Source of the DNA: Nemania diffusa
Lineage: Eukaryota; Ascomycota; Sordariomycetes; Xylariales; Xylariaceae
NCBI GenBank assembly: GCA_038501195.1
Contig: JBBPUQ010000007.1
Span: 744,001 to 808,000 of the forward strand
Direction of reading: 5' to 3'
Length of the DNA stretch: 64,000 bases
Numbering within the stretch: the stretch's first letter is position 1; each line of letters opens with the position of its first letter. Shown one piece after another: positions 12,481-26,099 of the stretch. The notes beneath the pieces were generated by a model, which was given only the letters and a program-made list of their open reading frames with translations, ran no database searches and was not told where the DNA came from. Position numbers and translations under genes: made by a program.

Positions 12481-14295
12481 ATAAATATTTTATTACTTTT
12501 ATAACAAAAAAACTTTTTTTTTATATAAGCAAGCAATTATTTAAACTTTTAAAACTAATTGTAATTATTAATATTAAAAATAACTTTAATTAAATTAACA
12601 ATGTTGATTTTTTTATTAATAAAACTTTGATTTAATAGCAATAACTTTTTTGCAAAAGTTTATTTAATTTTATAATTAAAAACAAATTTACAAAGTTAAT
12701 TTTATAAAATTTATAATATTAGCTTATATATTTAACAGTATTATAAAAGTTTAATAGTATATTATTTTATAAATTAAATGTTTTAATTTATAAATTAAAC
12801 TTATTATAAATAAAATAAAACATTATTTTTAAAAACGACGATTTTATTAATATAAAATAGTTTTAGTACTATAATCGAAATTTTACTATTAAATATTTTA
12901 AAATATTTAATTATATTTAAAAGTAATTAAGCAATTTTATATATGCTTATATAAATAATATAAATAATAATACTATTGCAGTTATATTTTATATATATTA
13001 TAAACTAATAAATAAAATCAGCAAAAATAGCTTAAAAATATATTATAATAAATATATAAATTTATTTGTGTTTATTTTAAATATTTATTTATTAAAAATA
13101 ACTAAAGCTATTATAGCTTTAAATAATATTTTAGTTATTAATAAATTATTTTTAAGCTTTAATTTATAAAAACAAAATAATATTTTTTATAAATTTGTTA
13201 TAAATATTAAAAATAATTTATAATAATTACTAAATATTGTTATTAATACTGTTAACAAAATATTTAATATTAGCGCTTTTAATTGTAAAATTTATAATAT
13301 TGTTTATATATATAATAGCAATTTTTTAATAATTGTAGCAAGTAATAAATATTAAAATAATAAATTATAATTTAATTGTTATAAAAAATAAATTATCTAA
13401 CTTTTTAGTAACAACAGTAGTAGTAATAAAAAGTTTAAATAGCTTTTTATTTATATAAAAATGTTTTAGTTATAAAAGTAACAAAAAACTGCTGCTATTA
13501 AAATATTTATATAAAAATAAAAAGTTTTTATAGCAATTTTTAAACATTTAAAACAAACAATTAAAACTTTATAATATTGTTAAATATTAATAGTTTTATT
13601 AATATTATTAGTTTTTTATATATATAAAATAAAAAATACTATTTAAAAAAAGTTTTATTTTTAAAACAATTTTAACTATTGCTTAATTTTTTATAAATTA
13701 TTATATATAGATAAAAAAACCATTTAGATTTTTTATTATTAATAAAAAACTTATTTAGGTTTTATTATATACTAATAAAAAAATTATTTATTATTTAGCT
13801 TGTTTAATTATTTAATAGAAAAAATATAGTAATAAATTTATTTATTTAAAAATATTTAATTTTTAATAATTATAAAGCTTTTAAAAATTTTATTGATTAT
13901 ATTAGCTAAACTTTTTGTAATAAAGTTATTTTAAAGTTTTTATATATATTTTTTAAATTGTAAAACAAATAAAATATTAATATAAGTTATATATTTTTTA
14001 TTTATTAAAAACTTTTTTGTAAACAAGTTTAAGCTTATTTTAAAAACTTAAAAAAGTTTTATTATTTATTAAATATTAATAAAAAATACTTTTTTAGTTA
14101 AATTTTTATATTGTAGCTTTTAGCTTTTTTTTTTATAATCAACTATTTTTTTTTAACTTTTTATATATTATAATAACTTTAATATATATTTATTTATTAA
14201 TAAATTTATATTATTACTTTAATTTTATATTTGATTTATTTTTATAAACAAATTAACAAAAACATTGTTTTTTTATTTTATTAAAAAAAAGCAGA

Positions 14296-14489
14296 TATTA
14301 AATCTATTAAAACTTTTTTAAAAAAACTTTTTAAAAAAGTTATTAAAAAAAAGTCGTTATAAAAACAACATTATAATAGTACTTTTTTTATAGAACTTTT
14401 ATAATAAAAATATTTTATATTTAAACTTATTTCTAAATTAAAACTTGAAATAAAAAAATCAAAAAATTTTATATTGAGCTAATATTGTA
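14296..14489 (+). repeat. D1 right LTR (194 bp)
   Basis: Same length as the left LTR and aligned to it without large gaps. Most differences are transitions toward A/T, including both terminal dinucleotides. Confidence 0.88.
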
Positions 14490-14586
14490 GCTTTTTTTAA
14501 TACTTTATATAAATTATTTAATATTAGCTATATAGTTTATATAATTAAAATATGTTTTTTATATATAAGTTTTAAATTTATTAAAA
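14490..14586 (-). repeat. Right arm of the inverted repeat, outer part, RIP-mutated
   Basis: It aligns as the reverse complement of 3793-3893 over ~97 bases. Along a 36-base stretch essentially every mismatch is C to T or G to A in this copy. It starts with the D1 target duplication GCTTT. Similarity to the gene-side arm stops at about 14586. Confidence 0.75.
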
Positions 14587-15687
14587 AATAAATAAGTTAA
14601 TAATAAATAATAAAACTTTATAAAATAAAATATAAAGTTTAAAATATAATATAATAAATAAATAATTTATATTATATAAATATATTATTAAATAAATTAA
14701 TTTATTATTATTTAATTATTAAATAATATATAATATATTAAATATAAATATAATTAAATTTATTAAAAATTTTTAATTTATTTTTTTTTAAATTTTTTTT
14801 TATATATATAATAATATAAATTATATATTTGAATTTTTAGTTTATTTTTTTATTTAAAACTATTTTAAAAATAAAAATTATTTTAAATATAATTAATAAT
14901 AATATTGTTAAAAAAGCATTTTTAAAAAAATATTATATAATATTATTATAAATATAACTTTTTTAAAATAACTTTTTTAAAAAGCTTTTTTTATAAAGTT
15001 TTTTTTTATTAATTTTAATATTTGTTTTTTTTTTATAAAAAAACAATATTTTTATTATATAATATAATATATATATAAAAAATTATTAAAATAAATTAAA
15101 GTATTATTATTAATAAATATAAAAAAAAAGTTTTTTAAAAAAAACTAATTAAATAAATAATAAAAATAATAAAAAATATAAATTAATAAAAGTTATTAAA
15201 AAAAAATGTTTTAATAATAAATATTATTTATTTTATATAAAAAATAAAACCGTTTAAATAAAAATTTAATAAATTATTTTATAAATAAAATAAAAATGTT
15301 TAAAATTAATAATATTGTAAATAATTTTATATTAAAATAAAAAATTAAATCTTTTAAAATAATAAATATTAATTTAAAAAAAAACTAAAAATAATTTTAA
15401 ATAAAATATTATTAAAATATTTTAAAATAATATTTTAAATGTTTTAAAATTATAATAAATATTTTTTAATTATAAATAAATATTTTAATATAATATATTG
15501 TTTTTTTGTTATTTTAATATTAATAAAAAAGTTTTTATTAAATTTTATTATTATAATATATATTATTATTATAATTATTAATAAATTTAAAAATTTATTA
15601 TTTATAATAATTAAAATTAAAAAAAAAGTTTTTTATAATATATAATTTATATAATAATTATTAAAAAATTTTTATTATAAATATAAA
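14587..15687. other. A+T-rich decayed sequence, unclassified
   Basis: No gene or element ends were recognised. The part at about 14810-14960 resembles the left flank of element E2 (53630-53731) and the few bases just right of E2 (60209-60225). It therefore belongs to another dispersed repeat into which E2 inserted elsewhere in the window. Confidence 0.5.
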
Positions 15688-15887
15688 TATAAAAAAGTAA
15701 TTATTATTACGTTATATTATATTATATATATAATAAATATAAATTAAATATTAATTAATTAATATTTAAAAAAATATAATATATAAAATTAATTTTTAAA
15801 TAAAAATAATTTATTATAATTATTTTTTAAAATTAGCAATTATTTTATAAAATAATTATATTTATAATATATATTATAAATTTTATA
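15688..15887 (+). repeat. 5' LTR of element A (200 bp)
   Basis: Same length and boundaries as the B LTRs (starts TATAAAAAAG, ends TTTTATA), but far more A+T-rich. Its TG start has become TA. Confidence 0.75.
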
Positions 15888-18800
15888 TTTTTTTATTAAA
15901 TATTAAATATTATAATATAATAGTTAATAAATTAAAAAATAAAATAACTATATTATAAATTATTATATAATTAAATATTAGTTATAATAAATTAAAAAAA
16001 AAACTTTTTTAATAAAAATAAATTTTTTAAAAATTAATAAAATTTAATATTTAAATTTAAAAATATTTCGCTATTATAAAAATATATTTTTATAAAACTA
16101 TTAATTATTATTTAATAATTATTTATTAAAAAAATATTATTTTAAATAATATAACTAATAAATTAAAATATATAATTAAATATATAATTAATTAAATTAT
16201 TTAATTTAAAAACTATTAAATTAATAATTAAAAATAATATTAAATATTTAATTTATAATTATAAAAAACTTAATTAAAAAAATATTACAACTAAAATAAA
16301 AAACTAAATTATTATAATTAAAAAAAATAATTAATAAAAATTAAAATATAATAATTTAAAATAAATTATTTAAATATTAAATTAAATATTATAAAATATT
16401 TTAATTAATTAATAGTTATATTATAAAATTTTAAAATATTTAAAATTAAAAATATAAACTATTTTAAAAATTTTTTAAAAGTTTATTAAAAAAAAAATAT
16501 AAATTTTAAACTATTTAAATATATTTTTTAAATATAATTTATAAAAATATATTAAAATAAAAATAAAACTTTTAAAATTTTTTTTTTAAAATAATAAATT
16601 TTAATATATAAATTAAAAAATAAAAATTAATTAAATAATAATTTAAAATTAAAATTTAATTATTAATATAAATTATAAAAAATATTAAAAAATTATTTAT
16701 TTAATAATAAATTTTATTAAATAATATAATAATAATATTATATAAAATAAAAAAAATAATAAAATATATAATAAATAAATAAACTATTTAAATTTATTTT
16801 TAAATAATTATATATTAAAAATATATTAAATAAATATAATTATATTAATAATATTTAATTTAATTAATTAATTTAAATTAAAAATTAATTATATAAATAA
16901 AACAATTATTAATAAAATAAAAATTATAATAAATTATAATATATAAAAATAAATCAATTATTTTTTTATTTTTATTATAATATATTTAATTTATTTTAAT
17001 TAAAAACTTTTAAATATTTAATATAAATAAATTATTTAAAATTTTAATTATTTTTAAATTATATAATAAAAAACTATAAAAATAAATAATAATAAATATA
17101 AATATAAAAATATAACTAAATATTATTTATAAAAATTTAATATATAAATTTTATTTTTATTAAATTTTAATAATAAATTTTTATATTATTAAAATATTTA
17201 TAAAATAATATTAAAAATAATTAATATTAAAAATATTTATAAATTTTTTATATAAATATTTTTTATTATTAAATAAAATTAATTAATATTTAAATTTTTA
17301 TTATTAAACTTAAATATAAAACAATTAAAAATTATTTTAAATATTATATTAAATTAATAATATTTTAAAAAATATAAAAAAATAAAATTTAAAAAGTTTA
17401 TTAATATAATAATTTAAAATAAATATATTTTTATTATAAACTTTATAAATATAAAATTAAAAAAAAAACTTTTGTTTAAAAAAATTAATAATAAAATTTA
17501 AATAAATTAAATTAATTTATTATAATATTTTAAAAACTTTTATTATATATATTTTATTATAAAAATTTAATAAAAAATACTTAAAAAATATTTAATAAAA
17601 AATTAATATTTAAAAAAAATCTAATATTTTTTAAAAAAAAAAAAAATATTTATATTATTTATATTTAAAAAAAATAATATAATATAGTTATATATAAATT
17701 ATAAAATATTAAATAAAATTATTATAAAAAATAAATATTTTTTATTTTTAATTTTAAAAATTATAAATTATTTAAAATTTATAAAAATATTTTTTAAATA
17801 TATTATAATTATTTAAAATATATAATAATATTATTTAAATTAATTAATATTTTAATAATATTTTAAATTTATATATATAAAATTTTAATAAAACTAATAA
17901 ATTATATTTATATAATTTATTTAAATAATAATAATATTTTTTTTAATATAAAAAAAAATATAAAATTTATTTTTAATTAATTTATAAATATTTAAAATAA
18001 TATTAATTATTTATAACATTATTAAAATATAATTTTTTTTTAAAACTTTTTTTTTTTTTTAAAGTTTATTATAAATATTAAAAATATTAAAATAAATAAT
18101 AAATAAATAAATATAATTAAAAAATAAAAAAATTTTAAATTAATATATAATATATAAATATTTTTAAATTTTGTAAATTTATATTAAAAATTTATTATAA
18201 AATATTTATAAATAATAATATTTATTATAACATTATTAAAAAAAAAATATAAATATAAATTAATTTATATTTAAATAAATTTAAAAATAAAAAAAGCTTT
18301 TTAAATAATTAAAAAAACATTTATAAATATAATAATTATATAATATTAAAATAATTAATTAAAAATATAAATTAAAATTAATATATTAATAAAAGTAATA
18401 TTAAATATATTATTTTAATTATATAAATTTATTAATATAAAAATAAAATAAATTATAAAATAATAAAAACTATTAATTATAATAAAAAATTATAAAATAA
18501 TAAAAACTATTAATTATAATAAAAAATTATAAATATTAAAAATAATATTTAAAAAAAACTATATATATTTTTATAATATAAATTAATTATATAATAAATA
18601 TATAAATTAGTTTAATTTAATTTTAAAATTTAATATTAATTAAAAATTATTAATTTTATAAATAATTTATTAAAAAAACTTAATTATATAATAAATAAAA
18701 TTTAATATAAAAATATAATTTTAATATTATAAAAAAAATTATAATTAATAAATAATTTATTTATATAAATTTAATAAATTATAATTATAATATTATATAT

Positions 18801-19580
18801 AAAAAAAAAATATTAAAAAATTAATTTCAACTTTTTAAAAAATATTAACTAAATATTATTTAATTAAATTTTTAATAATTATAGTTTAAATAATAAATTT
18901 AAATATTTATAAACAAATTTATTTTTATTATATAGTTATAAATAATTTTTAAAAAATATAAAATATAAAATATAATTATAAATATTATATTTATTAAATA
19001 TATATTATTATAATAATTTATATATTAATAATTATTAAATTGATTTAAATAAATATTAATTAATTAATATTTATATTATAAATATATAATATTAAAATTA
19101 GTATTTATAATTAATATATTTTATATTTTATAATTAAAAAATTAATTAAAAATAAAATAATATTTTAATTATAAATTTTAAAAAAGTTTTATAATATAAT
19201 TAAAAAATTTTAAATTAAAAATTTAAATATTATAATATTTATTAAAATTATTTATTAATATATTAAAACTAAAAAAAGTTATTATATAAAAAATAATAAA
19301 ACATTTTTATTTAAAAATTATTTTATATTTTTAAATTAAAAAGTTTTATTTTAATAAACTATTTATTAATATTATAGTAATTTTAAAATAAATTATATAA
19401 AAAAAAAAACAATTAAATTATTTAAAAAAAAAATTTATTAAAAAAAATTTAAATAAAATATTTATAAATATATTATAAATTATTAAATATATAATAAAAC
19501 TAAATAATTTAAATATAAATTTTATAAAAAATTATAAATATAATTTTTATTAAAATAATTATTTTAAAATATTAATTTAA
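15688..19580 (+). mobile_element. Element A: 3'-truncated copy of the B-family Ty3/gypsy element, heavily RIP-mutated
   Basis: It begins with a 200-bp LTR (15688-15887) matching the LTRs of B. The following ~3.7 kb aligns collinearly with B from 23941 to about 28065, with deletions including ~70 bases of the reverse-transcriptase region. Homology stops at about 19580, where the 3' LTR of the oppositely oriented copy AC begins. The integrase region and 3' LTR of this copy were not found on the far side of AC. Almost every C and G has been lost. Confidence 0.75.
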
Positions 19581-19794
19581 TATAAAAGTTATAATATATA
19601 ATATAAATATAATTATTTTATAAAATCATTGTTAATTTTAAAAAATAGTTATAATAAATTATTTTTATTTAAAAATTAATTTTATATATTATATCTTTTT
19701 AAATATTAATTAGCTAATATTAATTAGCTAATATTTTGTTTATATTTATTATATATATAATATAATATAATATAGTAATAGCTGCTTTTTTATA
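19581..19794 (-). repeat. 3' LTR of element AC (~214 bp)
   Basis: Reverse complement of the B-family LTR. It is longer than 200 bases because a ~13-base segment (around ATTAATTAGCTA, near 19705-19735) is duplicated in tandem. Confidence 0.75.
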
Positions 19795-20629
19795 TTTTTT
19801 TTTTTTTTAAAATATTAATTTTTAATATTAATTAATATTGTTAACTTTATTATTATTAACTTATATATTTTTATATTTATAAAATTAATATTAAATTTAT
19901 TAGTTATATTATATATATTAAATATATATTTATTTATAAATATAAAAAATATTTTTATATTTTTATAAATAAATATTTAATTTTTATATTATAATTAATT
20001 TTTATATATATTATTATATATATATATATTTTTTTTTTATATATTTTATAAATTTTATAGTTATTTTTTAGTTTTTTTTTTTAGCTTTTTATTAATTAAT
20101 TATTTATTTATATTTTTATTTTTATTTTTTATTTTTATTTTCGATTTTTTTTAGTTTTTTTATTATTTGCTATAATATTATAAAAAACTTTTGTTAAAAC
20201 TTACTTTTTTAATAAAAAATAAAACTAATAATATTTTAATTATAAAATATTTTTTAAAAAAAATAACAATAATAAAAAATTTTAAATTTAAAATTTTTTT
20301 AATATAAAACTTTTATTTTTAATATATTATTAAAATATATTTTTATTTTTAAATATATTATTTATATATATTAGTTTTATTTAATAATATTAAATATATT
20401 TTATATATATATAATTATATAATTTATTTTGTAATAAATTATTTTTATAATTTATAATTATTTATTATTTTATAATTATTTATTATTTTATATATTAAAA
20501 TTTTTAACATTTTTTTTTTTTTTTTTTTTTTTAAATATTATTTAAAAATTTATTAAATTTTTTTTTAATTTTATTATATATATATAAAATATTTTTTTTT
20601 ACTATTAAATTAATATTATTTAAATAATT

Positions 20630-22430
20630 AATAAATATATTTTATATTAAAGTTATTATATATATATTTTAAAAAAAACTAATTTTATTTTATATAAAAT
20701 AATTTAAAAAAAAAATATATTATTTTTGCTATTTTTAATTTTAAATATTTAATAATTATTTAAGCTAAAATTATTATTATTTATTATTTTTTAATTTTTT
20801 AATTAAAAATATTAATTATAAATTTTTTAAATATTTTTTTTATAATTTATATTTATTTAATAATTTTTCACTATTTTTTTAATATTTTATTATTAATTAA
20901 TTTATAGCTAAAAAAAAAAACTTATTATATTTTTATTATTATATAATTAAAATATAATTAAAATTTTGCTTTTTTTTTTGTTTTAATATTTATTTTTATA
21001 TTTTTAATATTAATTTTTTTATATTTATTAAAATAACTATTAATTAATTAATAAAATATTATTATATAAATTTTATTTAATTTTTTAATATAAATTTATT
21101 ATTTTAAAATAATATTAATATTAAAATTGTTAAAACTAAAACAATTGTTTTATAAAATTTTTATTTTTATATTATATAATATTTCTTTAAATATAAATAT
21201 ATTAATTTAATTATTTAAATAATAATAATAAATTTATTTTATATATATTTAATAGTTAATATATTATTATTAATTAAATTTAATAGTTTTTTTATTTTAT
21301 TTTAATAGTAATTTTTTTAAATTTTAATAAAACTTTTTTTTAATTTATATTATATTTAATAATTTTTATAAATTTATTTATAAAATATTTAATATTTATT
21401 TATTAATTTATTATTAGTTTTAAATTTTATTTTATTATAATAATTTTTATAAATTATTTTTTAATTATTTTATAGTTTTTTAACTTTTGTTAACTTTTAT
21501 TAATAGTTTTTTTTTTTAAAACTTTTTTTTATTAATATTTAATATTTGTTTTTGTTTTTAAATTTTTATATTAATAAAACTTTTATTAGCTTTTATTAAT
21601 AAAACTTAATTTTTAATAATTTTTTTAATTTTATTTAATAAACTAGTTTTTTAATTAATTGTTTTTTTTTTATTATTTATACTTTTTAATAATTATTATA
21701 ATAAAATATTATTATTTATATTATTTTTAATTTTAAACTAAATTATTTTATTTTATATATAATTTTTTTAATTTTTATTTATATTTTATAAAAAAAGCTT
21801 TTATATTAATTAAATATTTTTTTAATTTTTATATATTATATTTAATAAACTAGCTTTTTTATTTTATTAAATATCTTAATATATTTTTATTTTTTTTATA
21901 ATAAATTATATTTTTAACTATTTATTTTTTTTATTTATTTTTTAGTTTAAAAAATATTATTTATTTTTTGTTTTTTTAATATTTAATTTATAATTTTAAA
22001 AATAATATCAAAAATATATTATATATTTTTAAATATTACAAAAGTAATTTTACTTAATATATTTATAATTTTATTTTTTTTATAACTAATATAAACAAGT
22101 ATAAAAGTTCTAAAAAATAGGTTTTTAAAAACTACTTTATATATATCTATAGCACTAGTTTTATTTAGAACTACCTCACATCAGTAAATTAAATAAATAA
22201 AAGGAACTTTTAGGTCTTTTTCTTTAATTTAATTTTGCAGATTTATTTTTACTAATCTATATTATACTTTTATAAACTCAAATATAAATACTACTTATAA
22301 TAGACTTTATTAATAACTTTTATTTTAATATATATAAAAACTAACTTTTAGCTATATTTAAATCGGAAATAAGCTATAAATAGTTCAATTATTTTTTTTA
22401 TTTTATATTTTTTTATTATATATTTTTTAT
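20630..22430. mobile_element. Unclassified ~1.8-kb insertion inside element AC
   Basis: AC sequence matching B at about 28600-28690 occurs at 20510-20630, and the next part of AC resumes at about 22430. The ~1.8 kb between has no match to B. Roughly 70-90 bases of AC sequence (B positions about 28580-28670) appear on both sides, far longer than a normal target duplication. The right part carries a ~226-bp dispersed repeat (22088-22313). Coding content and class are not recognisable. Confidence 0.5.
22088..22313 (+). repeat. Dispersed ~227-bp repeat, copy 1 (partly RIP-mutated)
   Basis: Aligns end to end with the reverse complement of 33451-33677 and directly with 34704-34930. It retains an intermediate amount of C and G. 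No long terminal inverted repeat, A/T tail or gene is evident; it could be a solo LTR, SINE or MITE. Confidence 0.75.
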
Positions 22431-23740
22431 TATAGTTTTTTTTTTTTTTTTTATAGCTTTAATTTAATATTTATTAAACATTTTTTAAATAGTTATAATT
22501 TTTTATAATTTTTTATTTATTTTTTATATTTTTAACTATAATTTTTTTAAAATAAATTTTATAATTTTAAAATAATAGCTATATAAAATTTTAAAAAATA
22601 AATATTTAATAATAATATATATATTATTATTATAAATAAATTTTATTTTTTAAAATATTTTAAATTATATATTTAGGTTTTAAATAGTATATATTTTTAA
22701 ATATTTTTTAAACATTTAATAAATATATTTTATTTGTTTGTTAATTTATAAATATAAAGCAATAAATAATCACTCTTTAATTTTTTTTTTATTGCAAAAT
22801 TTTTTTAAAAAACAACTTATAATTAATTTGTTTTTATTATTTACAATTTTTTTTAATAAACTAAATTTATATTTTATTTATTTATATAATATTTATATTA
22901 ATTTAATAACATTAAAAATTTTTATAATAAATATAAATAATACTATTTTTATAAAATAATTAATAATTATTAAAACTATATTATATTTAATTTTATTAGT
23001 TTTAATATATAAAAATAGCTTTATAATAAAATTTAAATTAATTTTTTAAAATAATTAATTTAATAAAAATAATATTTATAGCTTTTTATAAAACTTATAT
23101 TTAAATTATTTAATTTTATTATATATTTAATAATTTATAATATATTTATAAATATTTTATTTTAATTTTATTTAGTAAATCTTTTATTAAAATAGCTTAG
23201 CTGTTTTATTTTTTTTTATATAATTTATTTTAAAATTATTATAATATTAATAAATAATTTATTAAAATAAAACTTTTTAATTTAAAAATATAAAATAATT
23301 TTTAAATAAAAATATTTTATTATTATTTATATAATAATTTTTTTTAGTTTTAATATATTAGCAAATAACTTTAATAAATATTATAATATTTAAATTTTTA
23401 ATTTATAGTTTTTTAATTATATTATAAAATTTTTTTTAAAATTTATAATTAAAATATTGTTTTATTTTTAGTTAATTTTTTAATTATTAAATATAAAATA
23501 TATTAATTATAAATAATAGTTTTAATATTATATTTTTATAATATAAATATAAATTAATTAATATTTATTAAAGCTAATTTAATAACTATTAATATATAAA
23601 TTGTTATAACTTTATATATTTAATAAATAAAACATTTATAACTATATTTTTTATTTTATATTTTTTAAAAATTATTTATAATTATATAATAAAAATATAA
23701 TTTTTTATAAATATTTAAATTTATTATTTAAGTTATAATT

Positions 23741-23940
23741 TGTAAAGGAGTAGCTATTACTGTGCTATGCTGCGCTATATATATAGTAGACACAAACTAA
23801 ATATTAGCTAGTTAATATTTAAAAGAATATAGTATATAGAATTAATTTTTAAATAAAAATAATCTATTATAACTACTTTTTAAAATTAGCGATTATTTTA
23901 TAAAACAACTATATTTATATTATATACTATAACTTTTATA
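23741..23940 (+). repeat. 5' LTR of element B (200 bp)
   Basis: Starts TGTAAAGGAG. The first ~45 bases are nearly free of RIP-type change. It is flanked on the left by the target duplication TAATT. Confidence 0.88.
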
Positions 23941-26099
23941 TTTTTTTATTTTTATACTAGATATTACAACGCGATAGCTAATAGATTAAAAAATAAAGTA
24001 ATTAAGTTATAAACTGCTGTATAATTGGATATCAACTGCGATAAATTAGAAAAAGACTTTTTTAGTAGAGATATATTTTTAAAGAACTAATAAGATTTAA
24101 CACTTCGATTTGAGAATATTTTATTTCTGTAAAAATAAGTTTCTATAAAACTACTAGTTATTATTTAATAACTGTTTATTAAAAAAATGCTACTTTAAGC
24201 AATATAGCTAATAAATTAAAATATATAGCTAAATATATAATTAGTTAAGTTATTTAGTTTAAAAACTGTTTAACTAATAACTAAAAATAATATTAAGTAT
24301 TTAATTTATAATTGCAAAAAGTTTAATTAAAAAGCTATTGCAGCTAAAATAAAAAACTAAATTGCTGCAATTAAAAAAAATAACTAATAAAAGCTAAAAT
24401 ATAGCAATTTAATATAAATTATTTAAATACTAAATTAAATGTTATAAAATATTTTGATTAATTAGCGATTATACTATAAAATTTTAAAATATTTAAAACT
24501 AAAGATATAAATTATTTTAAAAGACTTTTGAAAGTTTATTAAAAAAAAAGATATAGATTTTGAGCTATTTAAATATATTTTTTAAATGTAGCTTATAAAA
24601 ATCTATCAAAATAAAAATAAAACTTTTAGAGACTTTTTTTTGAAATAACAAGTTTTAATATATAAACTAAAAAACAAAAGTTAATTAAATAATAATTTTA
24701 AATTAACATTTAACTATTGGTATAAGCTATAAAAAAATATTAAAAAGTCGTTTATTTAACAACAAATTTTATTAAATAATGCAATAACAGTATTATATAA
24801 AGCAAAAAAATAATAAAATATATAATAAACGAATAAACTATTTAAACTTATTTTTAAATAACTATATATTAAAAGTACGCTAAATAAGCGTAGCTATATT
24901 AATAATATTTAATTTAGCAAGCTAACTTAAATCAAAGGTCGATTATACAAACAAAAAAATCGTTAATAAAACAAAAACTGTAGTAAGTTACAATATATAA
25001 AAACAAATAAACCATTTTTTTGTTTTTATTGCAATAAATTTAAATATTTAGTTAAAAACTGTTGAAAAAAACGTTGTAATATATAAACAGTAAACAATTA
25101 AAAAATATATAAGATTTAATTGTTAATATTAAAATGTTTCAAAAAGGTATAAAATATTAAAACTATTTAGTTTAATATTAAAAAAAAGCTAAAAAGCAAG
25201 CTAAAATAAAATAATATATTTAATTTATTTTAGTTAAAAGCTTTTAAATATTTAATATAAACAAGTTATTTAAAGCTTTAGTTATTTTTAAATTATATAG
25301 TAAAAAGCTATAAAAACAAATAATAGTAAATATAAATATAAAAGTATAAATAAACATTGTTTGTAAAAACTTAATATAAAAAAAGCTTTAATTAGTTAAT
25401 ATATAAATCTTGTTTTTATTAAGTTTTAGTAACAAACTTTTATGTTATTAAAAAGTTTATAAAGTAATATTAAAAATAATTAACATTAAAAATATCTGTA
25501 AATTTTTTATATAAATATTTTTTATTATTAAATACAATTAATTAGTATTTAAGTTTTTGCTATTAAAACTAAACATAAAACAACTAAAAATTACTTTAAA
25601 TATTATGTTAAATTAATAGCACTTTAAAAAGTTTAAAAAAATAAATTTTAAAAAGTTTGCTAATATAATAATCGAAAAAAAATATATTTTTATTGTAAAC
25701 TTTATAAGCATAAAACTAAAAAAGGAATTTTTTTTTAAAAAAATCGATAATAAAGTTTAATTAAAACAAATCGATTTATTATAATATTTTAAAAATTTTC
25801 GCTATATATATTTCAAATAAAATACAAAGAAGTTATTAGTTTTAAATAAAACAAAATATATAATCGACTTAGTAAAAAAAGCGAAAATATTTTTTAAATT
25901 TATATATTTTATTATAAAAACTTAACAAAAAGTATTTAAAAAATATTTAATGAAAAATTAATATTTAAAAAGAATTTAATATTTGAAAATAAATATAAAA
26001 GCATTTATATTATTTATATTTAAAAAAAACAGTATAATATAGCTATATATAAACTATAAAAAATTAAATAAAATTATTGCAAAAAATAAATATTTTTTA

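Larger units (their letters stand above)
4086..14489 (+). mobile_element. LTR retrotransposon D1, Ty3/gypsy type, RIP-degraded
   Basis: A 10.4-kb element bounded by two 194-bp direct repeats (4086-4279 and 14296-14489). The left LTR keeps TG...CA ends; in the right LTR both have become TA...TA. Flanking 5-base duplications are GTTTT (4081-4085) and GCTTT (14490-14494), differing by one C-to-T transition. A purine tract (AAAAAAAAGCAGA) sits directly before the right LTR, giving a + orientation, which agrees with degraded RNase H and integrase coding on the + strand at about 9050-10130. The element is longer than the ~6 kb usual for this class, so an unrecognised nested insertion or extra coding region is possible. 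No open reading frame survives. Confidence 0.85.

Noticed and set aside
12246..12593. 115-codon ORF in D1, and short ORFs at 22738-22959 and 49278-49568
   Set aside because: They are made of Lys/Ile/Leu/Phe/Asn codons typical of A+T-saturated DNA, with no domain, and lie inside decayed elements.
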